NCBI GenBank assembly: GCA_965178125.1
Contig: OZ237750.1
Span: 806,001-870,000 of the forward strand
Source: Bilabrum cf. latius
Lineage: Eukaryota > Bigyra: Bicosoecida > Bigyra > Bicosoecida
Length of the DNA: 64,000 bases
Direction: 5' to 3'
The notes under the pieces are model-generated. The model was not told where the DNA came from. It made no database searches and saw only the letters and a list, made by a program, of their open reading frames with translations. Shown here piece after piece: positions 1-11,044 of this stretch. Position numbers and translations under genes: made by a program. Every line of letters begins with the position of its first letter. Position 1 is the stretch's first letter.

Positions 1-3000
1 ATGGCTCCAGAGCACCGCCTCCGGCCGGTTTTGCCGGCTCCCGCGCGCCACTACGACCACCAGGGCGGGAGCTGCGGCCGTCTGAGTCTGACGCCACCTC
101 GTCGCTGTCGGCCTCTGGATTGAGCACCACACCGCTGTTTAGTGTGCTGCAGCTTGGTCTAGGAGGCTATAACGAAAACGATGAGTTGCCGCCACCTGGC
201 TGCAGCATGCACCCAACGGAGCTGTCGCGGTCGACATGCTGCGCTCTGGAGGCCAACTCGAAGGAGTTGCGACGAGTGCGGCTGGCAACCCTGGAGGCGA
301 GACTAGGGCTCGGTGTGCCACCCTGATAGATCTAGTCGGGTGAGTTCGAGCTGGCCAAACTGCAGGACTCCGATGCATGCGCTTGAGCACGGCCGATGGT
401 GGGCTGCCTCGGAAACCCCACTGCGCTCCATGAAGTGATGTTGCCTCCCTCTGTTGACGTGTTGGCTGCAGAGATGGGTTCCACTTGAGCTCCGCTCTGA
501 GAATCGGAGCTCCATCGATCCATATGCCTGTGCCCACGGCTTTGTGCTGCGTCTTTTTCGCCCGGCAGCGGGTCAGGTATACAAGGTGATCCTACTGCCG
601 ATTGCGTTTGGTCGCCGAGATCCTCTGGTGGTGTCGACGAGTCAAACACAGGGTGTGCCCTCCCATCGCCTTCCGTGCTATCTTCCACCGGAACGAACAC
701 CCGGCCGCCGGGACGTTGTGGGCGTGCCCTTCCACCAGCTCGCTGTGCAGCAGGGGCAGGCCTACCAAACATAGCGATGGAAGGGGTTGCGGGCACGCGG
801 AGAGGAAATGGCGATACTGGAGCTGAAGGACGCTGCTCAAAGTTGAGGCTCCCGTCGCTTTCGTCCAGGACAAAGTGACGCCCGAGGCTGCCCTCGCCGC
901 TTGACGATTCCAAGGCGTGCTATACGCCGCCGTGGCGAAGCCTTGCCGGGCTAGCGGGGCCATACAGCACCGGTGGCATAGTACTGCTGGAGCTGGAGCT
1001 GTCCACAGACAGTAAGTTTGCCAGCATTCGGTCCGGCCCTGGCGTGTCCAGCTGGTTTACTGCCCCGCGAGTATTGTGTTGCGGTTCAGGTGGACACTGT
1101 GGTTGACTAGTGGCTGCATTTTTGTCACCGGCTAACTCGGGCCCCTGCTGCTGCTGCTGCTGCTGCTGCTAGTAGGCCTGCGCTACAGCAGCAGACGGAA
1201 ACTCCTGGTCCAGGCAGAGGCCGCTGTACCGGCTTCTTGGTCCCGACGCCAGGCTGTTGAATTGACCGCTCCTCGCATGCTTACGACCTCTTGTTGAGCC
1301 CGTGCGGTCCTCTGCAGAGTCGCTACGGAGCTGTGAGGGATGCCGCAGACTGGACTGCGATTTGAGCAAAGCGCCCGCCCCAGCTCTGTATGGCGCCTTC
1401 TGCTACAGTCTATTCTCAGCCTGACTTTGCCTCTAGAAGGAAGCGCCCCTCGGCGAATATGTCAATCGTGGACCGTCCCCCGGAGAACCAATAGCAGCGA
1501 GCTCGCCCAGCTTGCTCTACTTGCTCGAGAACAGAATGGGGTACATGCAACATAGCAGCACCAACCCTCGGGCGATGCCCCCAGCTGCGAGCCCTAAGCA
1601 CAGGTAAAGTGCAGGCCACTGGAGCTTCGCAACCCGAAAGGCAAAAGGAAGCGCCAAAAGCACGACTTGCATGCAAATCAATGCCCAAGCAGTAGATAGC
1701 GGTACCGCATACTACGCAGACATGCTCACATGCAACCATGCTGCGCCGAGGACGGCAGCTGAAATGGTTGCAAGCGCGGGGTAGAAGGTTAGAGAGAATG
1801 TGGTAGGGTGCAGTTGGCGGCTCTAGCATCCGCCCCGCCGAGATGCAGCCAAGGCCGTCTCAACCGCAGGTATCTCCGGAAGTGAAATGCAAACATCGAT
1901 GGATGAGGGCTCTGCAGCAACGAGCCAAGCGCCTGCGAGTCCAGCAGCTGTGCTGCCTCGGATCCGGCGTGCTATTCTCTGCAGGACGCTTCCAGGAGTC
2001 AATGAGCGCTAATTCTCTCCACCACCTGCATTCAAAGGAGCCTCATCTTGCCGCGGGACGTCACAATACAGACGCACAGAAATCCGCTGCGGGAGAGAAT
2101 AGCACCACCCATTGCTCATGTCCTGCTCGGAGCAGTTCGGCTTCAGTGAGGCACGACCAGGGGAGACGTGCAGCACACTAGCCGAGCACGCCACCGGAGA
2201 TTCTGGGAAGACAGACGCTCCAATGATGTCATCCACATCCATCTCAATGTCCCCCGCTAGCCATTTCAACTATTGAACGGTCGGCTTCGGCCAGTCTAGT
2301 CCGGGTGGCTGCCCCTGTCCGCCGAGGGGAACGGCCGCTGGCCAAGCGGATGCATCGAAAGACAGCACAAAATCTATATGCCCGCGGCTCACTGGAAGAC
2401 GCTGTGCCCACCGGGACTTTCGGGACCAGGAGCGCTGCCACGAGTTGTTGTCGTCTGGCATGCACCGCAGCTACGGTTTGAGTGGAGCACCGCTTGGGTA
2501 GTCCTACGGAGAGCTGCTGTCATATGTAGGAGGAGGTACGCCATCAGTTGCCGGCCGGACAGTCCCTAGTGCGGGTACCTGTGCGAGTCGATCGTTCCCG
2601 TAGATCTTCTCGTTAAGCACGAGACTAGGGTACCCTACCCAGTACGAGTACCACTATCGCGACTGGGTCGCCACTAAGGCCCATCCGTCACGATCCGCGC
2701 CATCCGCTCCGGCACCGATTCCTGCTGCCGCTAGCGATGCATCATTCTCCAGGCCGACGTCTACTGCAAGATGGCTAGGGTTGTTGCATACTGCGATGCA
2801 CCGGGGTCTTTCCTGAAAGTACCCCTGGGGGTACGTCCGAGAGCATTTCCAGGAGCCTCCTCGGACATTGGGAAGGGAAACATTCGGGTGCGGAGGCACA
2901 GCGCGGAGGAGTGCCGGGCCTCGAAACACGGCGTACGGTCCATGCAACAGCGCGTTTGACATAATAGGGCTTTGGTGCTGGCTGGTCTGACCGAAGCGTG

Positions 3001-4798
3001 CTGCTGCACTGCGTGGCCTCGCCACGGTAGCTTGAGCAACAGGCTGACCTCCACCTGAGGTCCCAGTGCTAGACTCGTTGGACCAGCGGCCGCGCACAGC
3101 TGGTATATAATTGTCTCGAGGCAAGTAGTTTCTCACGATAGACCCAATGGAGAATCCGGCCCCATTTTGAGCTATTGGCATGTCCACTGGCAGCAGGTCC
3201 GCGTTAAAAATATCCCGATCCAAACTGTACGTGAGGGCGCAGCCGACTAGCCCGGTCGGGAATAGTTGCCTAATGTTCGATGCCACGTATGCATTCACAG
3301 TTTTGCGGTATCCTGTGCTGGCTGAATCTACTTCGGATCCTACGTCTGGTCTGCAGCTCCTGGTCTAGATGCAGTTGACGTCTTCGAGAAACACGAGCTG
3401 CGCATCGGGTGCGACTGGCGCCAGCCCGACATAGGCCCCACACTGCATAGGCTTGTACGATACAGCATCGTTTGGTGATACGTTTTCCATTTCATCCTGT
3501 TGCAACCGGGTCGCGGGTGTATTGACCGTCTGCGTGACCACGTGCCCCCGGTTCACCCTCCAGGGGTAGTCCGGTGCATCACCAGAAGCAGTCGCGTTGG
3601 GACCCACAGGCAGCACAGCCACTGTGCCCGGGGGCCAGATGGTCGTGACGGACTACTGCCAGGTGAGCGTGTACGCCATTGAAGAGAGACCATGGCGCGC
3701 TACTGGCTTGATGGCCCTACCCGTGCAGGTCGCAGCTGCGTGCACCCAGCCGTCCGGTGCCCCCTAGTGTCCCCGGCGGAGCTGATTGAAGCCATCCAGC
3801 GGACCAGTGAATGGAACTATGGGGCTAGGGCACCGAGATGCATTCGATTTAGTACCTCGAATGTACCCGTAGGTCGTGGGCCATAGGACGGTCTGCCGGC
3901 ACGTGTCGTTCAAAGGGATGGGCACTCCAGCGGGTGTGCAGTCTGGGTCAAAGGTGCGGCGGGGACACTCCACCACTGAAGCGGATGCACACACTAGGTT
4001 GAATCGGTCGGTCGTTCCTCGAAATAGCATCAGCTGGGATGAAGTCTGCACCTGGGTGTCTGGTTGGAAGGGGAAGCCGCTCGCCATCAAAGAAGCGGGG
4101 TCGGCCCGAGCACCCGAGGGAACGTTGTTGCCAGTGCGGGACCACATCTGCATTTGATTCGTCAGCAATGACAGCCCGGCTTGCCTTGGCTGCATAAAAA
4201 CGATCCAGTGCTCTACCGTGAAAGGCTCCGCGGCACGAACTGGCGGAGCTACCGCTGGCCACAGGTTGGATTGACCTTGTGAAAGGGGCTGCCTTTGGCT
4301 TGACGATTCTGCCGCGACACCAACCATGCTACTATAGGCATCGCCATTGTGTGGACGCTGTCGATTTGTTGACGGAGGCTGGCCCGGCCCAGCTGGCCAT
4401 CTCAATTGCGTCCATCCACGTGGGGCTTGATGCTTCGGGTCGCCAGGCCATGGATGTCTACTCAAGTCGCAGCCATCGCCAAATGAAGTCCCTAAGGCCG
4501 AAGACGAGTAATTTAAAATTCTATTCTTAGTATCTTGCCGACTGCCGCCAAACAGTGACCCAATACTTGGGGTGGAGTACCATGTCGCTGCAATTCCAGG
4601 TGTTAAAAGAGTGTTGCAAACATGACCTTCGGTGCGATTGCTTGAATGGGACTTTTGCCAGACGAAAGTTGGAGGCACCAATGTGTAGATACTCACTGTT
4701 ACAAGTGTACCTTTGACCCACTGAAAAATTGGTATCAACGAGAGCAAGAGAGTTGCTCGTCTATGGCTGCTGCAGAAGCACTGCCTCAAGCACGCCAT
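1..4798 (-). CDS. Large multi-pass membrane protein, unknown family (C-terminus beyond window)
   Basis: One frame stays open from the ATG at 4798 to the left edge (about 1,599 codons), broken only by some 15 TAG codons (e.g. 3764, 3653, 3365, 2654, 2270, 2009, 1823, 1712, 1169, 332), which are read as Gln. An in-frame TGA at 4817 bounds the start. A hydrophobic stretch at residues ~16-30 looks like a signal peptide or anchor. Residues ~35-1000 form an ectodomain with scattered Cys and NxS/T sequons. Three hydrophobic helices follow at residues ~1000-1027, 1031-1055 and 1064-1091. Beyond them lies a long Ser/Gln/Pro-rich, presumably cytoplasmic tail with a poly-Gln run that starts with TAG (1141-1171). 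I recognise no domain, so function is unknown. It is divergent from the RRM gene with a 219-bp spacer. No intron is needed; a small upstream exon cannot be excluded. Confidence 0.7.
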
Positions 4799-5017
4799 AT
4801 CCAACCACACATCCTGTCAACGGTATGACCAACAAGAGTTGAGCACCCAAGTTGATCATATGAAAACGTAGCAAGCAATCAATCGAAGGGAATTGTGCAG
4901 CGCTGGCTGCATTGTACCGCGGACTGGCAGCGAACCTTCATGAAGCAGCCGCAGCCGCCGGCCAAGGCTCCGACTTACATCTACGCAAAAGGGTGCGTAG
5001 AAACCCAGTAGTATTCA

Positions 5018-6907
5018 ATGGAAGCACTACATATTATGACAGCTGATATGCTTGTGACTGACTTGTGGCCAGAAGTGCTCCCGAGCGGACAGGCTGCGCT
5101 GCAGCTCCCAGACTATGGAGGCAAAGCCGCTCTGGCACACGTGTTCGGAACTGTCACAAACAGCAATGACTTCAATGATGACAGTAAAGCACCAGAGTAT
5201 ATGAGAAAGCTGTTCTTGGGCGGATTGAATCCTGCGACTACTGCCCAAGACGTAAAGAAAGCTCTTCAGGCTCGCGTTCAGGCCAAAGACATATTATCTG
5301 TCGACATTCTTAGAGATGCACACGGCAAGAGCAGGTGCTTTGGCTTTGTGCTCTTAAGCACCGTGGGGGTGCTCGATGGGTTGTTGAAATCCGGAGCAGC
5401 CAATGAACTGTGGATCGGCGGTCGAGCGGTTGACCGAAAACGTGCAAACCCGCCGCCTGGCATGAAAGCTGCTAGGAATTCAAAGTCCGGCAGCGAGGCC
5501 GAATCAGGCGACAGATCGAAGCCCGAGCCGCGCCGGCTGTTCGTTGGCGGAGTGCCCAGGAGCTGCTCGTCCGCTGATTTAACTGCCTTGTTTTCGCCCT
5601 TCGGCCACGTCCGAAGCAGCGAACTCGTTGGCGAGGGGCATGACGACGCACGTGGAGGGCATCGTGGGTTTGGGTACGTCGTGTTTGGACACGGCAACGC
5701 CGCACAGCGGGCCCTGCAGGCCGCGGGGAGCCCCGAGGGCGGCAAGCGGTTGCAACTAGCAGGGCAAAACCTCACCGTGAACGTCGCCAAATCGCAGGAC
5801 GGGAACGCAAATAGCGGTGGCAGGCGAGGGGGCAGCTCGGGGAGGCATGGTGGTAGGCGAGGCAGCAGCGCCCGGTCATCGGAAAGGGGCGCTCATCGTG
5901 ACCACCACGACAGCGCAGCGCCCGGCGGAAGACCGGCCGCCGCTACCGCTGCGGGGCACGGGTACGGGGGTTACCAGCACGGAGGAGAGGGAAGGGGGCC
6001 TGCCCATAGGTATGGGGGGCGGGGTGCATCGCACGATCGCTACGGTGCTCCTCTGGAAAGTCACCAACACGCCTATGCCACTGCGCCAGCCCCTGCCCCG
6101 GCATACGGCAGCGGATACGGTAGGAAAGATGGATATTCCTACGGTGGAACCCCACCGTCCCGGGCTCTCGCAGGTGCTGCCCCTTACGGTGGTGGCAACG
6201 CGCATTCTCAGTCGTTTGGGTACGGGGAGAGCAGGCCGAGCTATGCGCCGCCTTCCGGGCATGGGGAGAGCAGGCCGAGCTATGCGCCGCCTTCCGGGCA
6301 TGGACCTGGACCTGGGCCAGACCGGTTCTCTGCCCCAGGCACGCGATATCACGGGGGTTCAGGCCCCAGCAGCAGCAGCAGCAGCAGCAGCGGTGGGGGT
6401 TACCGTGGTGGTGGTGGTGGAGGACCTCATTACTATGGCCCGCCTCCCCACACTTCCCCGCCCGCCTATAGCCACCCTAGCTCGGGGCACGAGCGTGGCG
6501 GTGCGGTCCCGGGCGGTGACAGTGGTTATGGAGGTGGAGGAGGCTACGGGGGTGGGTATCGTGCGGGCGGGGGATAGGCACCCATGCAAGGCGGGGGCGG
6601 GTATGCGCCACCACCGGCAGCAGGCCCCTCAGGCTATGCGGGTGGATCGGGGGGCCCCGCCAGTGGTCCACCCTACGGAACTCAGCCCTCTGGTGCTCCA
6701 CAGGGCCCTCCTCCCTCCTATTCGTAGCCCCAGGGTTCGTACGGCCCACCGCCAGTCCCTGCCTAGCAGGCGCACGGGTCCTCGTACCAGCCGAGGCCCG
6801 CCACTGGCAGCGGTCATCCTCAGTATGGCGGTCCGCCGAGTCAAGCTGGTGCCGGGTACTATGCGCCGTAGGGCTCTGGGTATTAGGGGTGGGGCCAAGG
6901 TCGATGA
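5018..6907 (+). CDS. hnRNP-like protein with two RRM domains and a prion-like Gly/Tyr/Gln tail
   Basis: Single exon, 629 codons ending in TGA (6905). RRM1 spans residues ~63-141 (RNP2 LFLGGL, RNP1 CFGFVLL). RRM2 spans ~172-257 (RNP2 LFVGGV, RNP1 HRGFGYVVF). This tandem layout is that of hnRNP A/Musashi/DAZAP-type proteins that bind single-stranded RNA in mRNA processing. The rest is RGG-, Gly-, Tyr- and Ser-rich low complexity with a short Ser run and two perfect 13-residue repeats (6224-6301). All five in-frame TAGs (6575, 6725, 6764, 6869, 6884) are in the last ~110 codons, none in the RRMs. Read as Gln they give a typical tail such as YYAPQGSGYQGWGQGR. The ATG at 5018 is the first in frame; ATGs at codons 7 and 11 are alternatives. 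The exact orthologue is not clear. Confidence 0.85.
6224..6301 (+). repeat. Two perfect 39-bp tandem copies in the RRM gene
   Basis: The 39-nt unit at 6224-6262 recurs without a mismatch at 6263-6301. It is in frame and encodes the 13-residue unit GESRPSYAPPSGH twice. Perfect identity suggests a recent duplication. Confidence 0.95.
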
Positions 6908-7063
6908 TTGCCGCTGGGGACCATTTACTAGCACGAATCACGTGACGTGCTGGTGACCTGCAACTGCAGGGTATTGCCGTCACGGGCGTGCCAGTGGCCG
7001 GGTAAGCATCACAAGTCTTTCGCCTTGAGTGTGGTGCAGCTTCATGTGGATCATCCATCTTGA

Positions 7064-8989
7064 ATGCTTCGTTTAATAGAAGACAGCTTTGCAATGATTG
7101 CGCTGACTCGGTTGCTCGGGCCTGGTAGCTCAGCCAATTTGTCGATGACATGTAGAGCTGCCAGAAGTACCTTGCAGTTCTTTCACTCTGAACCAGACAA
7201 AAGGGCAGGCAATTTGCCGACGTAGCTTCCAGCTGGCGCAAGAGGTTCCATCTTTGCCGCCAGGTATGAGCGGCATCCAAGCAGAGTGTCCAAGGAGGAT
7301 TGGCAGCCGTTGCGGCTGTGGAGATTGCGCTCCTCGTAGATCGCAAAACTGCTGACCTAGGCAACAATGCAAGTAAAGACGACCATAGCCAACGAAAGGG
7401 GCGTATCCCATGCTTGGGATAAAGGAGAGCCGCATTTGATGCGGAGTGCATGCAGTAGTTGGCCCGCAATGAGGCTTTGGCAGCCGTCTGCTAACAGCAC
7501 TGATTCAATTTTGCGAAAATCACCTGCTTCTGCTGATGATGATCCCAAAGCCATTGCCTTACATGAGGCGTTGTTCGAGCTCGGCGAGCAGGCGGCTGGA
7601 TTCGACTCGTCGGACGAAAGTCGTGACGATGAGGCCGGCGGCGCCAGCAGCACTGGTTCTGGCGTAGAAGCAACATCGCAGGCGCTATGCCCCTTGGGTC
7701 ACTTTCTGTCCTACTGCGACTACCAGCAGGATGATGACCCGCTCTACATCTTCGACGGGACCTTCGACCAGCTCACGCCTCAGCTCGCCGAGCACTACAC
7801 GGTGCCCCGATGGATCCAGCCCTCGGACCCTTTGGCTTGCCTCGAGGGACCCGCAGGCGCCCGTCCTGAGGGCTCCACACGACCTCCGTACAAATGGTGG
7901 CTCGTGGGTCCCGCCCGGTCCGGTACACTCCCACACAAGGACCCCCTGCACACGTCTGCATGGAACGCCCTGGTCGCTGGCGTGAAGCACTGGGTCTTCT
8001 TTCCCCCAGATACACCGGAGTCGATCGTGATGGGTGGAATGCACACGCAACATGGTTCATCATGTGCATCGTCGCAGCTGCCGAGGGGCCATGCGGACGG
8101 CGGCGCAGCCGAGAACGGGCCACAGGCAGCTGCAGGTGGCCCCCTCGCGGGATCGATCCAGCGATCCCAGCCGTCCAGCACAGCCTCTGAGTGGTTCTAC
8201 GGCGTCTTGCCTCGATTGATGGGTTTAAATGAAGCAGCTGACATATTTGCATCGGCCAAGGAACGTGCTACAAAAAGCGCGCTGGCTGTAGACTCGGCAA
8301 GCGACGGTTGGCAAAAATAGTACATCGAGGCTCTAACCAGCCGAGGCGCGTGCAAGCACAAAGCAAGCGTGGGTCCTCAGGAGGCTGGCACTGGTGCCTC
8401 ATAGGAAACAGATACGGCCTCGGGTGATAAGAAGAGTCTTTCACAGAGCCCTCTTGCCTCTGAAGCTCGCTCCTCTTTAGCATTGAAGTTCGGGATGCAA
8501 CAGTGCCTGCAGCTGCCTGGGGACGTCGTGTACGTGCCGGCAGGGTGGTGGCACGCAGTGCTCAATGTCAGCGGAGGGCTGCAGGGCGACGGAGTTGACA
8601 GTTCCCACGGTGCAGGTGCAGGTGCAGGTGCAGGTGCAGGTGCAGGTGCAGGTGCAGGTGTAGGTACAGGTGCAGGTACAGGTGCATGTACAGGTGCAGG
8701 GCACGCAGGTGCAGGATTGGGCGATGGCAGTGTCGCGAGCACGGCGCGCGGCGCGCCCGCACAAGCAGTGCAAGGGGCTACTTGTGCTGCCACTGGCCCT
8801 GCATCTATGCCCTCCTCGAATGAAGATGAATCATTGCTCGACCAAGCCATGCAACAGCACGCTGTTGCTGTCACGCACAATTTTGCGCGGGAATGCGACC
8901 TCGCCGATGTCATCGCTGCGGTGCGAGCGGACGAGACGGCAGGTGGAGCAGCGGCGGCCGACGTGCTTGAGAAGACGTGGTTGCGATGA
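7064..8989 (+). CDS. JmjC-domain (JMJD6/plant JMJ-type) oxygenase, possibly with an N-terminal F-box
   Basis: Read with TAG as Gln (7223, 7340, 7358, 8318, 8402), one frame runs from the ATG at 7064 (preceded by in-frame TGA) to TGA at 8987: 641 residues. JmjC hallmarks: SSWPAMRLW (a SWPA-W motif), DDDPLYIFD, and GPARSGTLPHKDPLHTSAWNAL, with the Fe(II) ligands H291 and D293 of an HxD motif. The second iron His is H497 in PGDVVYVPAGWWHAVLN. This family uses Fe(II)/2-oxoglutarate to hydroxylate or demethylate proteins or RNA. H291 and H497 are 206 residues apart, much further than in JMJD6, because of a low-complexity insert. An Ala-Gly repeat follows H497. The first ~40 residues (..SANLSMTCRAAR..) weakly resemble an F-box, as in plant F-box/JmjC proteins. 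Substrate unknown. Confidence 0.82.
8610..8716 (+). repeat. Hexanucleotide (GGTGCA)n repeat encoding Ala-Gly/Thr-Gly
   Basis: About 16 imperfect copies of GGTGCA lie in frame in the JmjC gene, immediately C-terminal to the iron-binding GWWH strand. They encode an Ala-Gly run with a few Val, Thr and Cys variants. Homologues are not expected to carry it, and it should vary in length between strains. Confidence 0.9.
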
Positions 8990-9156
8990 TGTGGCATGAT
9001 TGGATACTTAACTAACAACCAAGACCGGGGCTGCTTCTTTTGTCGTTCGGCCGTGGCTCGAACGGGCTCAAGAGCAGATCCAAGGGCTTCACCCTCACCC
9101 AGTTTCTACTCTCCTGCCAACCGTCTCTCGCTAGCTTGCGCCCAAGACACCCCCAT

Positions 9157-10194
9157 TCACGTGCCTTTCACCCCATACGGCAGGTCCTTCCCCTCCAACC
9201 CCGCGACGAGGTTCTCTACGGCCATCTTCGCGATGGTCTCCCGGGTAGGCAACGATGCGCTTCCGATGTGCGGGAGCACCACGCAGTTGGGCAGGGTAAG
9301 AAGGGGGGAGGCGACGGGCAGCGGCTCAGGGGTGGTCACGTCGAGCCCCGCGGCGGCGATGGTACCGTCCTGGAGCGCCTTGATGAGCGCTTCCTGGTCG
9401 ACGATCTCTCCCCTGCCCACGTTGACGAGGATGGCCTCTGGGCCCATCTTGGCGAGCTGGTCGGCACCGATCAAGTGCCTCGTCTTGTCGTTCAGGGCGC
9501 ACGCCACGATCACGAACCGGCTCTGCTCCAGTAGAGCGTCCAATTCGCGGTACTCTGCCCCGCCCGCGGCCTCCTCAGCGGCGGGCTTGGGCCCCGATCC
9601 TCCAGAATACAGGATCTTGCACCCGAATCCGCGCCCCAGCCTCTTGGCCACCTCCGTGCCGATCCGCCCCATGCCGACTATCCCGACCGTGCTGCCGAAC
9701 ACATCTGGACCAGTCAGCCACATTGGCTTCCAAGTGGTCCACTCGCCCTTCTTGACGGCAGCGGCAGCCTCGGGGATGCGGCGAGCGGTCGCGAGCAGGA
9801 GGCCAACCGCAAGATCCGCCGTGGTTTCCGTGAGGGCGTCCGGCGTGTGGCCAACGCGAATACTCTTGGACTTGCACGTATCAACATCTACATGGTTGAA
9901 ACCAGCAGACATCGTGCTCACAACCTTGAGCTTGTCTCCGGCGGCTTCAATCAGCTCCTTCGGCACTTTATCTGAGAGAAGGCAGTAGATCCCATCCACG
10001 CCAGCCGATACCCATTCCGTTAGTTTTCCATGGTCCAAAGGTTCATCTGAATCGTGGTACAGAAGCTCAAGGGGTGTTCCCGCCGCGGACAGCCTTGTAC
10101 GCTCTTCCTCGAGGTACTTCAGACACTGCGGCGGTAGCTTCCTGGTTACGACTGCCTTGAAGGAAACGCTCTATCCAGCTGCTGCCCCTGCCAT
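9157..10194 (-). CDS. GRHPR: Glyoxylate/hydroxypyruvate reductase (D-2-hydroxyacid dehydrogenase)
   Basis: Single exon, 345 residues, TGA stop at 9157. The ATG at 10194 is reached only by reading TAG at 10171-10173 as Gln; it gives a natural N-terminus and the strand VSFKAVVTRKLP expected of the family. The NAD(P)-binding motif GMGRIG is at ~174-178. The catalytic residues of the D-2-hydroxyacid dehydrogenase family are in place: Arg261 (VGRGE), Glu290 (PEPLP) and His309 (PHIGSA). Similarity to animal GRHPR is clear (ISTMS..G, TPDALTETTADLAVGLLL, GLDVTTPEPLP). The enzyme reduces glyoxylate and hydroxypyruvate to glycolate and D-glycerate, in photorespiratory or serine/glyoxylate metabolism. 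No clear targeting signal is seen. It converges with the JmjC gene, 167 bp apart. Confidence 0.92.
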
Positions 10195-10450
10195 GCTTAT
10201 TAGGGTGAATGAGAGGGAGGCTGGCGTGTAGAGAGGTGGATTAAACTCGGGGTTAATGGTTCCGGTTGCGCCCCACCAAACTCATCACGAAAGCCATCGC
10301 ATGCGCACGGGCAGGTGTGCTTCTAGTAGATCATAGATGAAAACACCAATATGCTCTGCAAAACGCGATACAAGCCGCGAACGCCCTCACTTGCATGCCG
10401 CAGCGACTGCATTGTCGTGCGGCAAGCAACCGGCAAAGCTCGCAGCCTTC

Positions 10451-11007
10451 TTAGCTAAATATGGATTGAAAGCCCCCGAGGCCCTGCCCGCTTTGGTCGT
10501 TGCCACTACCAGCAACACCAAAGCCGCCCGCCTCTCCGAACCCGCCGCCGAGGCCCCCAGTCCCCCCGATTCCAGCACCGCCTGCAACGCCGGAACCCAG
10601 CAGAGTACCATCAAGCAGTCCGCCCGCGCCGACCTGCTGCCCGCCGGCCCCTTGCAGTCCAGACCCAGGAGCACTGCTCCCGGACGCACTCAGAGGAGCG
10701 GTGGCGCCCTGCCCGCCCATGCCCCCGAGAAGCCCGGAGAAGGTGTCCCCCAGCAGCGCACCCCCCCCGTGGGGGCCTGTCCCCTGGCCACCCCGCGACG
10801 AGGGGTCGCTCGAGCTGCGGGGAGGAGACCCCGTCGGGCCCATTGCCTGCATGCCTGGACCGGACGGGTTACCGCTGCCACCGTGCTGCGTGTGCTGCAG
10901 CCCGGACGAGAAATTCATGGGCAGGACCGCAGATGGCACGTGTGAGTGCGCGCCGCCCATGCCGCTGCTGCCACCAACTGCTTGCGGGGCACTGCGGGCC
11001 TGCGCCT

Positions 11008-11044
<37 letters not shown>

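Noticed and set aside
6477-7469. 330-codon minus-strand ORF opposite the RRM gene tail
   Set aside because: It is a shadow of the Gly/Pro-rich repeats. It overlaps two well-supported plus-strand genes and shows no recognisable motifs.
8610-8716. Repeat array as a possible CRISPR or minisatellite locus
   Set aside because: The units are 6 bp, in frame, without spacers, and inside a eukaryotic gene.
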